Assembly (NCBI RefSeq): GCF_004345745.1
Contig: NZ_SLXJ01000001.1
Span: forward strand, 186,001 to 250,000
DNA from: Nicoletella semolina
GTDB taxonomy: Bacteria; Pseudomonadota; Gammaproteobacteria; Enterobacterales; Pasteurellaceae
Length of the DNA: 64,000 nt
Direction: 5' to 3'
The stretch's first letter is position 1. Each line of letters begins with the position of its first letter. Both the position numbers and the translations under genes were made by a program. Shown in pieces: positions 29,889 through 38,716 of this stretch. The notes beneath the pieces are model-generated. The model was not told the DNA's origin and searched no databases. It worked only from the letters and a program-made list of their open reading frames with translations.

Positions 29889-30413
29889 ATGTCAGACAGC
29901 CGCCAAGAAGTATTACAAAACCGTTTAGGTCCTGAACTCCAAGAATTAAAACAGCAAGTTAAAACCATTGTACTTGCCACAGTCGATCCAGAAGGAACAC
30001 CGAACGTCAGCTATGCTCCTTTCATCATCAAAAATGGGGAATATCAGATTCTGATTTCTACCATTGCTCGCCACGCTCGTAATCTACAAGCCATACCAAG
30101 AGTATCATTGATGTTAATTGAAGATGAGAATAAAAGCCGTGAATTGTTTGCTCGCCGTCGCCTTACCTTTGATGCCACTGCACGAATAATTGAACGAGGT
30201 AGTCAAGAATGGCAAGAGGGCATAAAAGCCCTACAAGCTCGCCACGGTGATTTAGTCGCAGATTTATCTAACCTAGAAGATTTTAAGCTATTTGGCCTTA
30301 AACCTGAACAAGGACTTTTTGTAAAAGGGTTTGGCAAGGCTTTTCAAGTCAGTACAGATGATCTTGTGAGCTTTGTTCACCTAGACGAAGGACACAGAAA
30401 AGCTGAAGACTAG
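29889..30413 (+). CDS. hutZ: HutZ/HugZ-family haem utilisation protein
   Basis: Split-barrel (pyridoxamine-phosphate-oxidase-like) protein of the HutZ/HugZ family, which binds haem and opens its ring. Motifs: TIVLATVDPEGTPNVSYAPF (start of the flavin/haem split barrel, about residues 25-44), STIARHARNLQA and ARRRLTFDATARII. The C-terminus LFGLKPEQGLFVKGFGKAF holds the region that carries the haem ligands in this family. A frame is open from 29805 but overlaps hutX; ATG at 29889 is chosen for the AAGGAAAA upstream and the family start MSDSRQEVLQNR. Length 174 aa. Convergent with tehB. Confidence 0.9.
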   Translation: MSDSRQEVLQNRLGPELQELKQQVKTIVLATVDPEGTPNVSYAPFIIKNGEYQILISTIARHARNLQAIPRVSLMLIEDENKSRELFARRRLTFDATARIIERGSQEWQEGIKALQARHGDLVADLSNLEDFKLFGLKPEQGLFVKGFGKAFQVSTDDLVSFVHLDEGHRKAED

Positions 30414-30493
30414 CCTTTGCATTTCTTCGCTCTCTATGGAAAAGAGAGAACGAAGAAATAAAGGCAAAACAGAGGCACTTTTTAGGCTGTTTT
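30413..30493. terminator. Paired hairpins between convergent hutZ and tehB
   Basis: First hairpin (30413-30465): GCCTTT, ATTTCTTCG and CTCTCT pair with AGAGAG, CGAAGAAAT and AAGGC around a 7-nt loop, an extensive but imperfect stem that begins at the hutZ stop codon. Second hairpin (30466-30493): AAAACAG / CTGTTTT. The second has short T tails on both strands and could terminate in both directions. The first has no T tail and is more likely a 3'-end-stabilising structure. Confidence 0.5.
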
Positions 30494-30501
30494 AAAGCTA
30501 A

Positions 30502-31365
30502 TTACACGACTTTGCGAGCTAGGATTGTGGCAAATTTAAGTTGAATACGGTTACCGTTTTCGTCTGTTTTGTGTAAATGCCCAAGATCTTCGTTGTATTT
30601 AATCAGCTCCCAACCTTCGTAGTAGTTTCTCAATTCACCTTCAGAAAATGTGAAAGAAAAGGGCATTGGGCAAGGATATTCATCAGTACTCATTGCCCCT
30701 ACGATTAAATTATAACCGCCAACTTTAGTATTTTTTTGCATATTCGCAATAATAGTAGGAATGCGTTCTCTTTTTAAAAACATCATAACGACAGTAGAAA
30801 TAATGAGATCAAATTCTCCCTCAATCGTTGCGTGGTTAATATCATAAATACCTGTTTGAATGCCGTTTAATCCTTCTTTCTCAACCATGTGATTGAGAAA
30901 ATGGATACTCTCTTGGTTGCAATCGACAGCAGTAACGTCAAAGCCGAGTAACTTCAGATAGAGTGCGTTGCGTCCTCGCCCACAACCTAAATCTAATGCC
31001 CTACCAGATTGAATATAATGAATAGCATTTAAGACTTCTGAATGAGTTGTTGTGAGGTTATATTTTTTCGCAAAATAATCTTCAGGTTTGCAATAAAAGG
31101 CGAGTTGGCACTCTAGATCATCGGTTAAGGCCTCTACTTTATGCCATACCTGAGGTTCTACGAAAGGTCGTTGGTTATTGGCATCGAAAATATTTTCGCT
31201 GATTACTTCGCCATCTTCAGTTAATTCGTAATATTTAATTGCCCCTTTTAAAATCGTGAGCTTTGCCCAAGTACCTACTTTTGTATTATGTTTTTCTTGG
31301 AACATTTGTGGCAAGTTAGCTTTTGTCCAGACTGGCATTTGCTTATAGCAGAGTAAATTTTGCAT
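30502..31365 (-). CDS. tehB: TehB-type SAM-dependent methyltransferase (tellurite resistance)
   Basis: Methyltransferase that confers tellurite resistance; in H. influenzae TehB has also been linked to oxidant resistance and haem use. It has the two-part Pasteurellaceae form: an N-terminal cupin-like domain (about 1-95, LLCYKQMPVWTKANLPQMF) and a C-terminal class I methyltransferase with DLGCGRGRNALYLKLLG (about 121-137) and VTAVDCN. Length 287 aa matches HI1275. The gene is next to the haem operon, convergent with hutZ. Confidence 0.93.
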   Translation of the reverse strand: MQNLLCYKQMPVWTKANLPQMFQEKHNTKVGTWAKLTILKGAIKYYELTEDGEVISENIFDANNQRPFVEPQVWHKVEALTDDLECQLAFYCKPEDYFAKKYNLTTTHSEVLNAIHYIQSGRALDLGCGRGRNALYLKLLGFDVTAVDCNQESIHFLNHMVEKEGLNGIQTGIYDINHATIEGEFDLIISTVVMMFLKRERIPTIIANMQKNTKVGGYNLIVGAMSTDEYPCPMPFSFTFSEGELRNYYEGWELIKYNEDLGHLHKTDENGNRIQLKFATILARKVV

Positions 31366-31431
31366 AAGTTTTCCTTATTAAATTTCAATTAATAGATACG
31401 AATTTTATAGGCTATTTTTTTAGGTGCAACA

Positions 31432-31463
31432 AAAAGACCGACTATTTTAGTCGGTCTTTTGCA
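31432..31463. terminator. Strong bidirectional terminator between flavin reductase gene and tehB
   Basis: Perfect 13-bp inverted repeat AAAAGACCGACTA / TAGTCGGTCTTTT with a TTT loop (31432-31460). It lies 48 bp after the flavin reductase stop and is the natural end of that minus-strand transcript. Confidence 0.85.
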
Positions 31464-31508
31464 AGTGGTTGATTTATATCAAAATTTTTCAAATTTTACA
31501 TAAGGATA

Positions 31509-32063
31509 TCAAATTGCAACAGATTTAAACTGCCGTCCAAAATAAACAAGACTGTGATTCGGCTGGACCTGGATATCATTCAATTTCACCACAAAAATTG
31601 TGTGTGTTCCCACTGCGTGAGTATCAATAATATCGCCAGTTAAAGAAGAGATAGCATCACGCAAAATCCATTGATTATCTACGCTAATATCCCAAAAATC
31701 CCACTCAAAGCGTTCTTCCATTGAGCTACAAAGCATACAGGCAAAATGTTTGGCGAGTTCTTCTTGTTCGTGATTTAGCACATTAATACAAACTTTACCA
31801 TTTTGCTTGATAACATTGTGTAAATTGCTACTTTGATTCACGCAAAATAATAAAGTAGGCGGGCTGTCTGTCACAGAACAAACGGAGGAGACGGTAATCC
31901 CAACCTTACCTGCCTCACCATTGCTGGTTACAATACTCACTGCTGATGACAGATGAGCCATTGCGTGACGAAAAATTTGAGAAAATTCAGAAATTGACTC
32001 AGGCTTTGGAATGCAAGGTTTTGGCTCTGTTGTTTTTGTTACATTCGGTATGGCTTCTTTCAA
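31509..32063 (-). CDS. Flavin reductase family protein (HpaC/RutF-like)
   Basis: NAD(P)H:flavin reductase-like split-barrel protein. Recognisable features: FRHAMAHLSSAVSIVTSNG (about 31-49), GITVSSVCSVTDSPPTLLFC with the flavin-binding TVSS, and a C-terminal HSLVYFGRQFKSV typical of the HpaC group. Such enzymes feed reduced flavin to a monooxygenase, but no oxygenase gene is nearby, so the partner is unknown. Length 184 aa, with a weakly conserved Pro/Lys-rich N-terminus of about 28 residues. It lies 19 bp downstream of the HI1450-like gene. Confidence 0.85.
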   Translation of the reverse strand: MKEAIPNVTKTTEPKPCIPKPESISEFSQIFRHAMAHLSSAVSIVTSNGEAGKVGITVSSVCSVTDSPPTLLFCVNQSSNLHNVIKQNGKVCINVLNHEQEELAKHFACMLCSSMEERFEWDFWDISVDNQWILRDAISSLTGDIIDTHAVGTHTIFVVKLNDIQVQPNHSLVYFGRQFKSVAI

Positions 32064-32082
32064 GTGTCATTCTCCCTTAAAG

Positions 32083-32397
32083 CTATTCTTTCCAAATAAT
32101 ATGATATTCTCGATCCTCAACTCGATGTGAAATTAAAAATCGTGCGAAAACATCGTCCATTTCATCTTGCTCATTTATCAAGCCAACCCAAACTTCCGCA
32201 TATTCATTAGGATCAATCAATACGCCAATTTCTTCTGCCCAGTTATCGCTTGTCTCAACCATCTCAACCGCCCCTCGTACTTCAAATTGCAGATTAAAGA
32301 GTAATATATCGGCAGGATCAAGATTTTCACCAGCCATCTCTAAAAAAATATCATAGGCAATATCAATAGCTTCATCGGGCGTTAATTTTGTGGTCAT
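32083..32397 (-). CDS. HI1450/YciU-family putative dsDNA mimic protein (DUF440)
   Basis: Small, very acidic protein matching H. influenzae HI1450, whose structure was interpreted as a double-stranded DNA mimic with HU as proposed partner. Nearly the whole sequence is recognisable: [39 protein letters not shown] and [15 protein letters not shown]. Length 104 aa. The DNA-mimic role is inferred from the family, not shown here. Confidence 0.92.
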   Translation of the reverse strand: MTTKLTPDEAIDIAYDIFLEMAGENLDPADILLFNLQFEVRGAVEMVETSDNWAEEIGVLIDPNEYAEVWVGLINEQDEMDDVFARFLISHRVEDREYHIIWKE

Positions 32398-32438
32398 TTC
32401 ATTTTCCTTGGCGTTAACATTGCTGTTTTAACCGATTA

Positions 32439-32466
32439 GCAAGCGGTTAAATTCGGCAAAAATTTT
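32439..32466 (+). repeat. USS (Apl-type) between purT and the HI1450-like gene
   Basis: GCAAGCGGTTAAATTCGG followed by CAAAAATTTT in the intergenic gap. Confidence 0.75.
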
Positions 32467-32480
32467 ACAATTTAGCTTAA

Positions 32481-33665
32481 TTATTTCAGTGTAACTTCCA
32501 GTTGATTATATGCTCGATTGGCTTTTTCTCGTGCCTTTTCAACCGTTTCATCACGAGCCAGAATTACCCCTAAACGACGGTGTCCATTTACTTCACCTTT
32601 ACCAAATAGACGTAAATTGGTATTAGCTTCAGATAACACTCGCTCTAAACCACTGAAGGAGATCTGTTTGGACTGTCCTTCTACAACAATAGCTTTAGAT
32701 GCTGAGGGGCTAATTAATGAGATAGGTGGCACAGGCAAACCTAATATCGCACGGGCATGTAAAGCAAATTCGGACAGTTCCTGCGAAATAAGTGTTACCA
32801 TACCTGTATCGTGTGGGCGAGGGGAGACTTCGTTAAAAATAACCTCATCGCCACAAACAAATAGCTCAACGCCAAAGATACCTCGCCCGCCCAGTGCGGA
32901 GGTAATCTTTTCTGCGATATCTTCTGCTTTTTGGCGAGCAATATCAGACATTGCTTGTGGCTGCCACGACTCTCGATAGTCGCCATCAATTTGGATATGC
33001 CCTATTGGAGGTAAAAAAGACGTACCTTGAATATGGCGAACAGTGAGTAATGATATTTCGTAGTCAAACTGAATAAAGCCTTCAACAATTACTCGCCCTT
33101 TACCTGCACGCCCCCCTTGTTGAGCATAGTCCCACGCTGGTTGAATATCCTCATTGGATTTAACAATGCTTTGTCCGTGCCCTGATGATGACATCACAGG
33201 TTTAACGACTGCAGGCAGACCGATTTCAGCGATAGCCTGAGTAAACTGCTCGAAACTATCGACAAAGCGGTAAGGCGATGTTGGGATTGCCAGTTCTTCT
33301 GCCGCTAAACGTCGAATGCCCTCTCTATCCATCGTTAATTTTGTCGCTTTTGCACTTGGAATAACCTGATAGCCTTCCTGCTCAAGATCCACGAGTGTAT
33401 CAGTGTCAATTGCCTCTACTTCTGGAATGATAAAATCTGGTTTTTCCTGTTCAACTAACGTTCGTAACGATTGCCCATCAAGCATATTAATTGTGTATGC
33501 TCGATGGGCAACTTGTTGTGCTGGTGCATTTTCGTAGCGATCGACAGCAATAACTTCAACGCCCAAACGTTGTAATTCAATCACAACTTCTTTCCCCAGT
33601 TCCCCAGCTCCGAGCATCATGACTTTCGTTGCGTTTGTTGTAAGAGGTGTGCCAATTGTGGTCAT
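32481..33665 (-). CDS. purT: Formate-dependent phosphoribosylglycinamide formyltransferase PurT
   Basis: ATP-grasp enzyme using formate and ATP to formylate GAR in purine synthesis. N-terminal preATP-grasp domain begins [20 protein letters not shown]. The ATP-grasp core has [17 protein letters not shown] (about residues 149-165) and [16 protein letters not shown] with the metal-binding Glu/Asn. The C-terminal domain ends [20 protein letters not shown]. Length 394 aa is normal. It follows srmB at 68 bp; no PurR box was recognised. Confidence 0.96.
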   Translation of the reverse strand: MTTIGTPLTTNATKVMMLGAGELGKEVVIELQRLGVEVIAVDRYENAPAQQVAHRAYTINMLDGQSLRTLVEQEKPDFIIPEVEAIDTDTLVDLEQEGYQVIPSAKATKLTMDREGIRRLAAEELAIPTSPYRFVDSFEQFTQAIAEIGLPAVVKPVMSSSGHGQSIVKSNEDIQPAWDYAQQGGRAGKGRVIVEGFIQFDYEISLLTVRHIQGTSFLPPIGHIQIDGDYRESWQPQAMSDIARQKAEDIAEKITSALGGRGIFGVELFVCGDEVIFNEVSPRPHDTGMVTLISQELSEFALHARAILGLPVPPISLISPSASKAIVVEGQSKQISFSGLERVLSEANTNLRLFGKGEVNGHRRLGVILARDETVEKAREKANRAYNQLEVTLK

Positions 33666-33733
33666 ATATTATCCTTTTGTATCCAAAATAAATCTTATTT
33701 GCAAAATAATTTCGATATTGAACCGCTTGTGTA

Positions 33734-35059
33734 TTATTCTGTGGTAGCACTACTTGCAGGCTTACGACGTTTACCAATATTTTTAGTCTCTTTGTGACGG
33801 ATTTTTGCTTTTTTCTTCGCGGATTCTTTTTTCTCTTCTCGTTTTTTCTTTAGACGTGCTTTTTGTTTTTTACTGACACTATTTATTTCATCTTCTTTCG
33901 GAGCCTTTGTGCGAGGTTCTAGACCTTCGATGGTTCTAGGCTTTAAGATTTCTTCAGTATAACGTTGAATTTTACCAAGTAATGAGTAATCGTGAGCTTC
34001 GACCAAAGATACCGCTGAGCCTTTTTTGCCAGCTCGAGCGGTACGCCCAATACGGTGCAAGTAAGTATCAGCACTATAAGGCAAATCATAGTTGATTACA
34101 AAATCTACATCATCAATATCAATACCACGAGCGGCAACATCGGTTGCCACTAACAAATTTACCACCCCCTCTTTCAAGCGGTTAATTGTCTGTATTCGCT
34201 GTGTTTGAGCCATTTTGCCCTCTAAGTGAGTGGTTCGAATTCCTCGTTTACGCAAGATTTCGCTTAATTCCCGAACGATTTCACGACGGCGAACAAACAC
34301 AATGGCTCTTTCAATTTCAAATTCACTCACTAAACGAGCCAATAATTTCGTTTTATGCTCAACATTATCTGCGTGATAATACCATTGATGAATTTTCTTA
34401 CGCTCACGGCGACTAGGTTGTGCATCTACTTTCAATGGATTATTCAGCATTCTGTCAGCAAAATTAACTAATAGCTCGCCTTCCAAGGTGGCTGAAAATA
34501 ACCAAGTAAATTGCCGCCAACGAGTCTCTGCAGCGATTTTTTCTGCATCTTGCCCAAACCCCATTTGTAACATACGATCAGCTTCATCGAAAATTAAAAT
34601 CTCAACGGCACGACAGTCAAAGTTTTCTTCCTTAATATACTGTAATAAACGCCCAGGAGTGGCGACAACAAGATCCTGATTGCTATTAAAGACCTCGCCG
34701 TGATTTTGATAAGCAACGCCACCTGTAATCGTAGCAACCTTGAGAGAAGTAAAGTGAGCGAGCTCTTGTGCCTGCTGAGCCACTTGCATTGCCAACTCAC
34801 GAGTAGGGGTCAGCACTAATATGCGTGGAGCACCTGGTTTACGACGAGGATTATCCAATAGATGTTGCAAGGCAGGTAATAAAAATGCGGCAGTTTTGCC
34901 AGTACCTGTTGGGGCAGATCCCAACACATCACGTCCTTGCATTGCCGCAGGAATAACGGCTTGCTGAATTGCCATTGGGCGTTGAAAGCCTTTCTTTGTT
35001 AAGGCTTTTAACAACAGTGGGTTTAAATCAAAATCTTCAAAAGTTAAAAAAGTATTCAT
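33734..35059 (-). CDS. srmB: ATP-dependent RNA helicase SrmB
   Basis: DEAD-box helicase for early 50S ribosome assembly. Motifs in order: Q-motif region GFQRPMAIQQAVIPAA, Walker A APTGTGKT, PTRELAMQ, TPGRLL, DEAD in LIFDEADRML, SAT in LFSATLE, then ATDVAARGIDI and HRIGRTARAGKKG. The last 50 residues are a Lys/Arg-rich tail, as in SrmB. QWYYHADNVEHKTKLL and the overall 441-aa length favour SrmB over DeaD or RhlE. It is 27 bp downstream of rimI. Confidence 0.94.
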   Translation of the reverse strand: MNTFLTFEDFDLNPLLLKALTKKGFQRPMAIQQAVIPAAMQGRDVLGSAPTGTGKTAAFLLPALQHLLDNPRRKPGAPRILVLTPTRELAMQVAQQAQELAHFTSLKVATITGGVAYQNHGEVFNSNQDLVVATPGRLLQYIKEENFDCRAVEILIFDEADRMLQMGFGQDAEKIAAETRWRQFTWLFSATLEGELLVNFADRMLNNPLKVDAQPSRRERKKIHQWYYHADNVEHKTKLLARLVSEFEIERAIVFVRRREIVRELSEILRKRGIRTTHLEGKMAQTQRIQTINRLKEGVVNLLVATDVAARGIDIDDVDFVINYDLPYSADTYLHRIGRTARAGKKGSAVSLVEAHDYSLLGKIQRYTEEILKPRTIEGLEPRTKAPKEDEINSVSKKQKARLKKKREEKKESAKKKAKIRHKETKNIGKRRKPASSATTE

Positions 35060-35086
35060 AGGATCCTGTTAAATTAGAGTGTTCTG

Positions 35087-35536
35087 TCAGAGATAAAGTG
35101 CCATTACCAGTGCGTTCTCACGTTTGCCATCAGGCGTTGGGTAATAATTCTTACGCAGTGTAACTTCATTAAAATTCATTTTTCGATATAGTTGCTGTGC
35201 AGCTTGATTCGATTCACGCACCTCAAGCCAAAGTGTTAATACGCCTTTTGTTCGCAATTGCAAAATTAATGCCTCAAGTAACCGCTTACCATACCCCTTT
35301 CCTTGCCATTTTGGGCTAACGGCAACGTTAAATAAGGTAGCTTCATCAAGAATTACTTGGCAAACGGCAAACGCAACGATCTGATTTCCAAGGCTTAATT
35401 TTAAATTGAGATAACGCTCGCCTTGATTATTTAATAGTGTTCCTTTTGACCAAGGCACAAGATGAGCCTGCTGCTCAATGTCAAATAAATGCTCAAAATC
35501 CTGCTCTGTTACATTTTCAATGAAAGGTTCAATCAT
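35087..35536 (-). CDS. rimI: Ribosomal protein bS18 N-acetyltransferase RimI
   Basis: GNAT-family acetyltransferase acting on the N-terminal Ala of ribosomal protein S18. Acetyl-CoA-binding motif A is present as VSPKWQGKGYGKRLLEAL (about residues 79-96). HLVPWSKGTLLNN near the N-terminus and LRKNYYPTPDGKRENALVM at the end are RimI signatures. ATG at 35536 is chosen over an upstream in-frame start because TGAGGA lies 6 bp before it. It overlaps the end of holD by 8 bp. Length is 149 aa. Confidence 0.95.
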   Translation of the reverse strand: MIEPFIENVTEQDFEHLFDIEQQAHLVPWSKGTLLNNQGERYLNLKLSLGNQIVAFAVCQVILDEATLFNVAVSPKWQGKGYGKRLLEALILQLRTKGVLTLWLEVRESNQAAQQLYRKMNFNEVTLRKNYYPTPDGKRENALVMALYL

Positions 35537-36017
35537 ATTTTTCCTCAGGCATTCTTCCCTCAATAAGCATTTTTTCCTTAAAATGTTGGCAAAATGGTTC
35601 TATCTGTTGCCAAAATTGGCGTTTTTTATCTGATTGGTGTAGTTCTACCCAGCGTTCATTTTTCCATATAATGACCTGTTTTTCTTTGATGAGACGGTCT
35701 TTTACAAATTTCTCTTCCCAAGTTACCGCTTGTTCTGACGACTGAATAAGCCAAAAAATAGGTTGACTTTGCCGATGCGATAATGAAATCCGCAAACTTT
35801 GCTCAACATTGACCCATTGATAGCTATATTTGTCCAACCCAAGAGTATATAAAATGTCTTGGAATAGCTGGCTATGTTGATGATTTTCATCACATACGAC
35901 AACCAATTTGATCAAATGCCCCAAATGAATGAGTGCCTCACCTTGCAATGCGTGCGGTTTGGTTAATACCCATTGTGGGATATTCATCTCATTTAATAAT
36001 AAATCACGCCGATTCAT
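35529..36017 (-). CDS. holD: DNA polymerase III psi subunit HolD
   Basis: Clamp-loader accessory subunit that joins HolC and SSB to the clamp loader. The start MNRRDLLLNEMNIPQWVLTK is diagnostic of HolD. The rest is a small alpha/beta domain with poor conservation, as usual for psi, plus a Lys/Gln-rich C-terminus. Length 162 aa, slightly longer than the E. coli protein. The holD-rimI pair divergent from rsmC is the standard gammaproteobacterial layout. Confidence 0.92.
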   Translation of the reverse strand: MNRRDLLLNEMNIPQWVLTKPHALQGEALIHLGHLIKLVVVCDENHQHSQLFQDILYTLGLDKYSYQWVNVEQSLRISLSHRQSQPIFWLIQSSEQAVTWEEKFVKDRLIKEKQVIIWKNERWVELHQSDKKRQFWQQIEPFCQHFKEKMLIEGRMPEEKYD

Positions 36018-36101
36018 TGCATTTCCTCACAAAAGTGTAGGGAATGGTAGCAAAAATCGGTAGAATGCAGAAATGATTTTGTAATATTAAAGTGGAAATT
36101 T

Positions 36102-37088
36102 ATGTTATCTCTCGAAAGTGAAGTATTAATGCGTCATTTAGATAAATTTAACGGCAAAAATGTTCTGTTATTTGGCTATGTTCGGGATCAGTTTTGTCAG
36201 CAGATTCAATATAATGCAAATAATGTTACACTATTTAGTAGTTATTTTGATTATACACGTCATCACCACAACGTCCTCTTTGGATTAGAGTGTCAAGTTA
36301 ATGCGGATTTAGGAGTCTACTATTGGGCTAAAAACAAGCAAGAGTGTAAATTTCAATTAATGCAATGGCTTTCGATCTGCTCTGTTGGTCAAGAATTGAT
36401 GATTATTGGAGAAAACCGCTCAGGCGTACGCTCTACAGAAACGATGCTTGACCATTTTGGCAAGATTCATAAAGTTGATTCTGCACGCCGTTGCAGCCTC
36501 TATCATTTCACATTAACACAACCGCCTATTTTTAATTGCAAAGATTTTTGGAAATCTTACCGCTTAAACGATCTTGAAATATTCGCATTACCAGCTGTTT
36601 TTAGCTCAAACGAGCTTGATAATGGTTCAAGATTGTTACTTTCTACTTTTGAACAGAATACACTATTAAAAGGTAATGTGCTGGATTTAGGCTGTGGTGC
36701 AGGTGTTCTAGGGCTTTGTCTAAAACAACAATTTCCACATATTCAGCTAACAATGTCAGATATTCACGCAATGGCAATCGCCTCCAGTCAGCGTTCATTA
36801 ACCGAAAATCAACTCGACGGCACTGTAATAGCCAGTGATGTGTTTTCAGATATCCAAGGAAAATTTGATTTGATTGTTTCTAATCCGCCTTTCCATGATG
36901 GTATAGACACAAGTTATCAAGCGGTAAAGTTGTTAATTGAGCAGGCTAAAAAATATTTGAATAAAGGTGGTGAATTACGCCTTGTTGCGAATAGCTTTCT
37001 GCCTTATCCAGAATTGCTTGACAAGGCGTTTGGCTCACATAAAGTACTGGCAAAATCCACTAAATTTAAAGTATATTCAGCGAAATAA
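36102..37088 (+). CDS. rsmC: 16S rRNA (guanine(1207)-N2)-methyltransferase RsmC
   Basis: Methylates G1207 of 16S rRNA. The N-terminal half (about 1-155) is the degenerate methyltransferase-like domain, with NRSGVRSTETMLDHFGKI. The C-terminal half is catalytic, with LDLGCGAGVLGLCLK (about 197-211) and the substrate motif VSNPPFHDGI (about 264-273). Length 328 aa is normal. Divergent from holD. Confidence 0.95.
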   Translation: MLSLESEVLMRHLDKFNGKNVLLFGYVRDQFCQQIQYNANNVTLFSSYFDYTRHHHNVLFGLECQVNADLGVYYWAKNKQECKFQLMQWLSICSVGQELMIIGENRSGVRSTETMLDHFGKIHKVDSARRCSLYHFTLTQPPIFNCKDFWKSYRLNDLEIFALPAVFSSNELDNGSRLLLSTFEQNTLLKGNVLDLGCGAGVLGLCLKQQFPHIQLTMSDIHAMAIASSQRSLTENQLDGTVIASDVFSDIQGKFDLIVSNPPFHDGIDTSYQAVKLLIEQAKKYLNKGGELRLVANSFLPYPELLDKAFGSHKVLAKSTKFKVYSAK

Positions 37089-37151
37089 TGGCTTTCGATG
37101 ATTGTGTCGAACACTGTAAATTTTGCCTAGTGCGACTAACGGTGTTTGGCG

Positions 37152-38531
37152 TTACAAATTACCAATAATATCTAGTGCATCACTCAATTTTTTGACTGTA
37201 TGCACGTCCATTCCTTTAATCGGCTTTTTAGGGGCGTTACCTGCTGGCACAATAGCACGCTTAAAGCCGTGTTTGGCAGCTTCACTAATCCGTTCTTGCC
37301 CACTAGGCACAGGACGAATTTCGCCTGCCAGTCCCACTTCTCCAAATACAACTAAATCTTGAGGTAGAGGGCGATTGCGGAAACTAGAAATTAGTGCCAG
37401 CAATAGAGCTAAATCTGCACTTGTCTCTGTTACTTTTACTCCTCCCACCACGTTCACAAAAACATCTTGATCAGACATTTGTAATCCACCGTGGCGATGT
37501 AACACAGCAAGCAAAAGCGATAGTCTATTTTGCTCTAGCCCCACAGCCACACGACGAGGATTCGCTAACATTGAGTGATCGACTAATGCTTGAATTTCTA
37601 CCAATAATGGACGAGTCCCCTCCCAAAGTACCATCACTGAACTACCAGCGGTTTGCTCATCACTGCGACTAAGGAATATTGCAGATGGGTTCTTAACTTC
37701 TTTAAGTCCTTGTTCTGTCATTGCAAATACCCCTAACTCATTGACCGCACCAAAACGGTTTTTATGGCTGCGTAATGTGCGATAACGAGAATCGGATTCA
37801 CCTTCTAGTAAAATTGAACAATCAATACAATGCTCTAACACTTTTGGACCTGCTAATGTCCCATCTTTGGTAACGTGTCCGACCATCACAATAGCAACTT
37901 GGTGTGTCTTTGCATAACGAGTCAAAAAAGAGGCACATTCACGCACCTGTGCAACACTACCTGGAGAGGATTGAATATCTGCAAGATGCATTACTTGAAT
38001 AGAGTCAATGACGATTAATTTAGGCTTTTCTTGATCAGCAATATTACAAATATACTCAACTGAAGTTTCGGACAGCATTTTTAGATGTTCAGTTGGCAGC
38101 CCAAGTCGATGAGCTCGCATTGCCACTTGTTGTAGAGATTCCTCTCCTGTAACATAGAGTGTCGGAATTGTCGCTGACAGCCCACACATTACTTGCAGAA
38201 GCAGAGTACTCTTACCCGCACCAGGGTGTCCACCAATTAAAATCGCACTACCAGGAACAATGCCGCCACCTAACACTCGATCTAATTCATAAAAGCCACT
38301 GCTAAAACGAGGTACTTCTTGTAAATCAATTTCGGATAATGTTTGTACTTTGCCAGATACTTCGCCTGCATAACCACTGAAACGAGCATTTTTACTTTCC
38401 TGCTTGACCGAAATAAGGCGAACTTCACTGATCGTATTCCACGCTAGACAAGCCTTACATTGACCTAGCCAGCGAGCATATTCTGCACCACAATCATTAC
38501 ACACATAAGCCGTTTTTGGTGCTTTTGCCAT
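37152..38531 (-). CDS. radA: DNA repair / branch-migration protein RadA
   Basis: RecA-like ATPase that processes recombination intermediates. N-terminal C4 zinc finger CNDCGAEYARWLGQCKAC (residues 11-28). Walker A GGHPGAGKST (the usual Glu is His), the RadA motif KNRFGAVNELG, and a C-terminal Lon-like domain with GLAGEIRPVPSGQERISEA. Length 459 aa is normal. Divergent from pilA, with the CRP-S site in the shared 185-bp gap. Confidence 0.96.
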   Translation of the reverse strand: MAKAPKTAYVCNDCGAEYARWLGQCKACLAWNTISEVRLISVKQESKNARFSGYAGEVSGKVQTLSEIDLQEVPRFSSGFYELDRVLGGGIVPGSAILIGGHPGAGKSTLLLQVMCGLSATIPTLYVTGEESLQQVAMRAHRLGLPTEHLKMLSETSVEYICNIADQEKPKLIVIDSIQVMHLADIQSSPGSVAQVRECASFLTRYAKTHQVAIVMVGHVTKDGTLAGPKVLEHCIDCSILLEGESDSRYRTLRSHKNRFGAVNELGVFAMTEQGLKEVKNPSAIFLSRSDEQTAGSSVMVLWEGTRPLLVEIQALVDHSMLANPRRVAVGLEQNRLSLLLAVLHRHGGLQMSDQDVFVNVVGGVKVTETSADLALLLALISSFRNRPLPQDLVVFGEVGLAGEIRPVPSGQERISEAAKHGFKRAIVPAGNAPKKPIKGMDVHTVKKLSDALDIIGNL

Positions 38532-38609
38532 AGTTACCTCATAAACTCACCAATTAGAATGTGTTACATAATAGCAAAAAATACTGTTCAAATAAACAGT
38601 TGTTATTTA

Positions 38610-38631
38610 TTTTTGCGATCTACATCGAAAA
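38610..38631. promoter_or_regulatory. CRP-S (Sxy-dependent) competence site upstream of pilA
   Basis: TGCGAT-CTAC-ATCGAA flanked by T and A runs, centred about 95 bp before the pilA ATG. It matches the CRP-S element defined in H. influenzae, where TGCGA replaces the TGTGA of ordinary CRP sites and activation needs both CRP and Sxy. A TATACG hexamer (38673-38678) lies about 52 bp downstream of the centre, but the -10 is uncertain. Confidence 0.88.
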
Positions 38632-38716
38632 AATAAATTTTCTAACTCGCCTTTTTTGCTAAAAGCCGAGACTATACGGAAAATTTTTTTTCCTCACCTA
38701 ATTATTGGGAGTATCT

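Noticed and set aside
32518-32979. Plus-strand frame (153 aa) opposite purT
   Set aside because: Antisense shadow; composition follows purT codon reversal and no family was recognised.
33666-33733. PurR operator upstream of purT
   Set aside because: No match to the ACGCAAACGTTTGCGT-type palindrome; only an unrelated TTTGCAAAA stretch.
34230-34250. GGTTCGAATTCC resembling a tRNA T-arm
   Set aside because: It lies inside srmB, and no acceptor stem, anticodon arm or D arm can be drawn around it.
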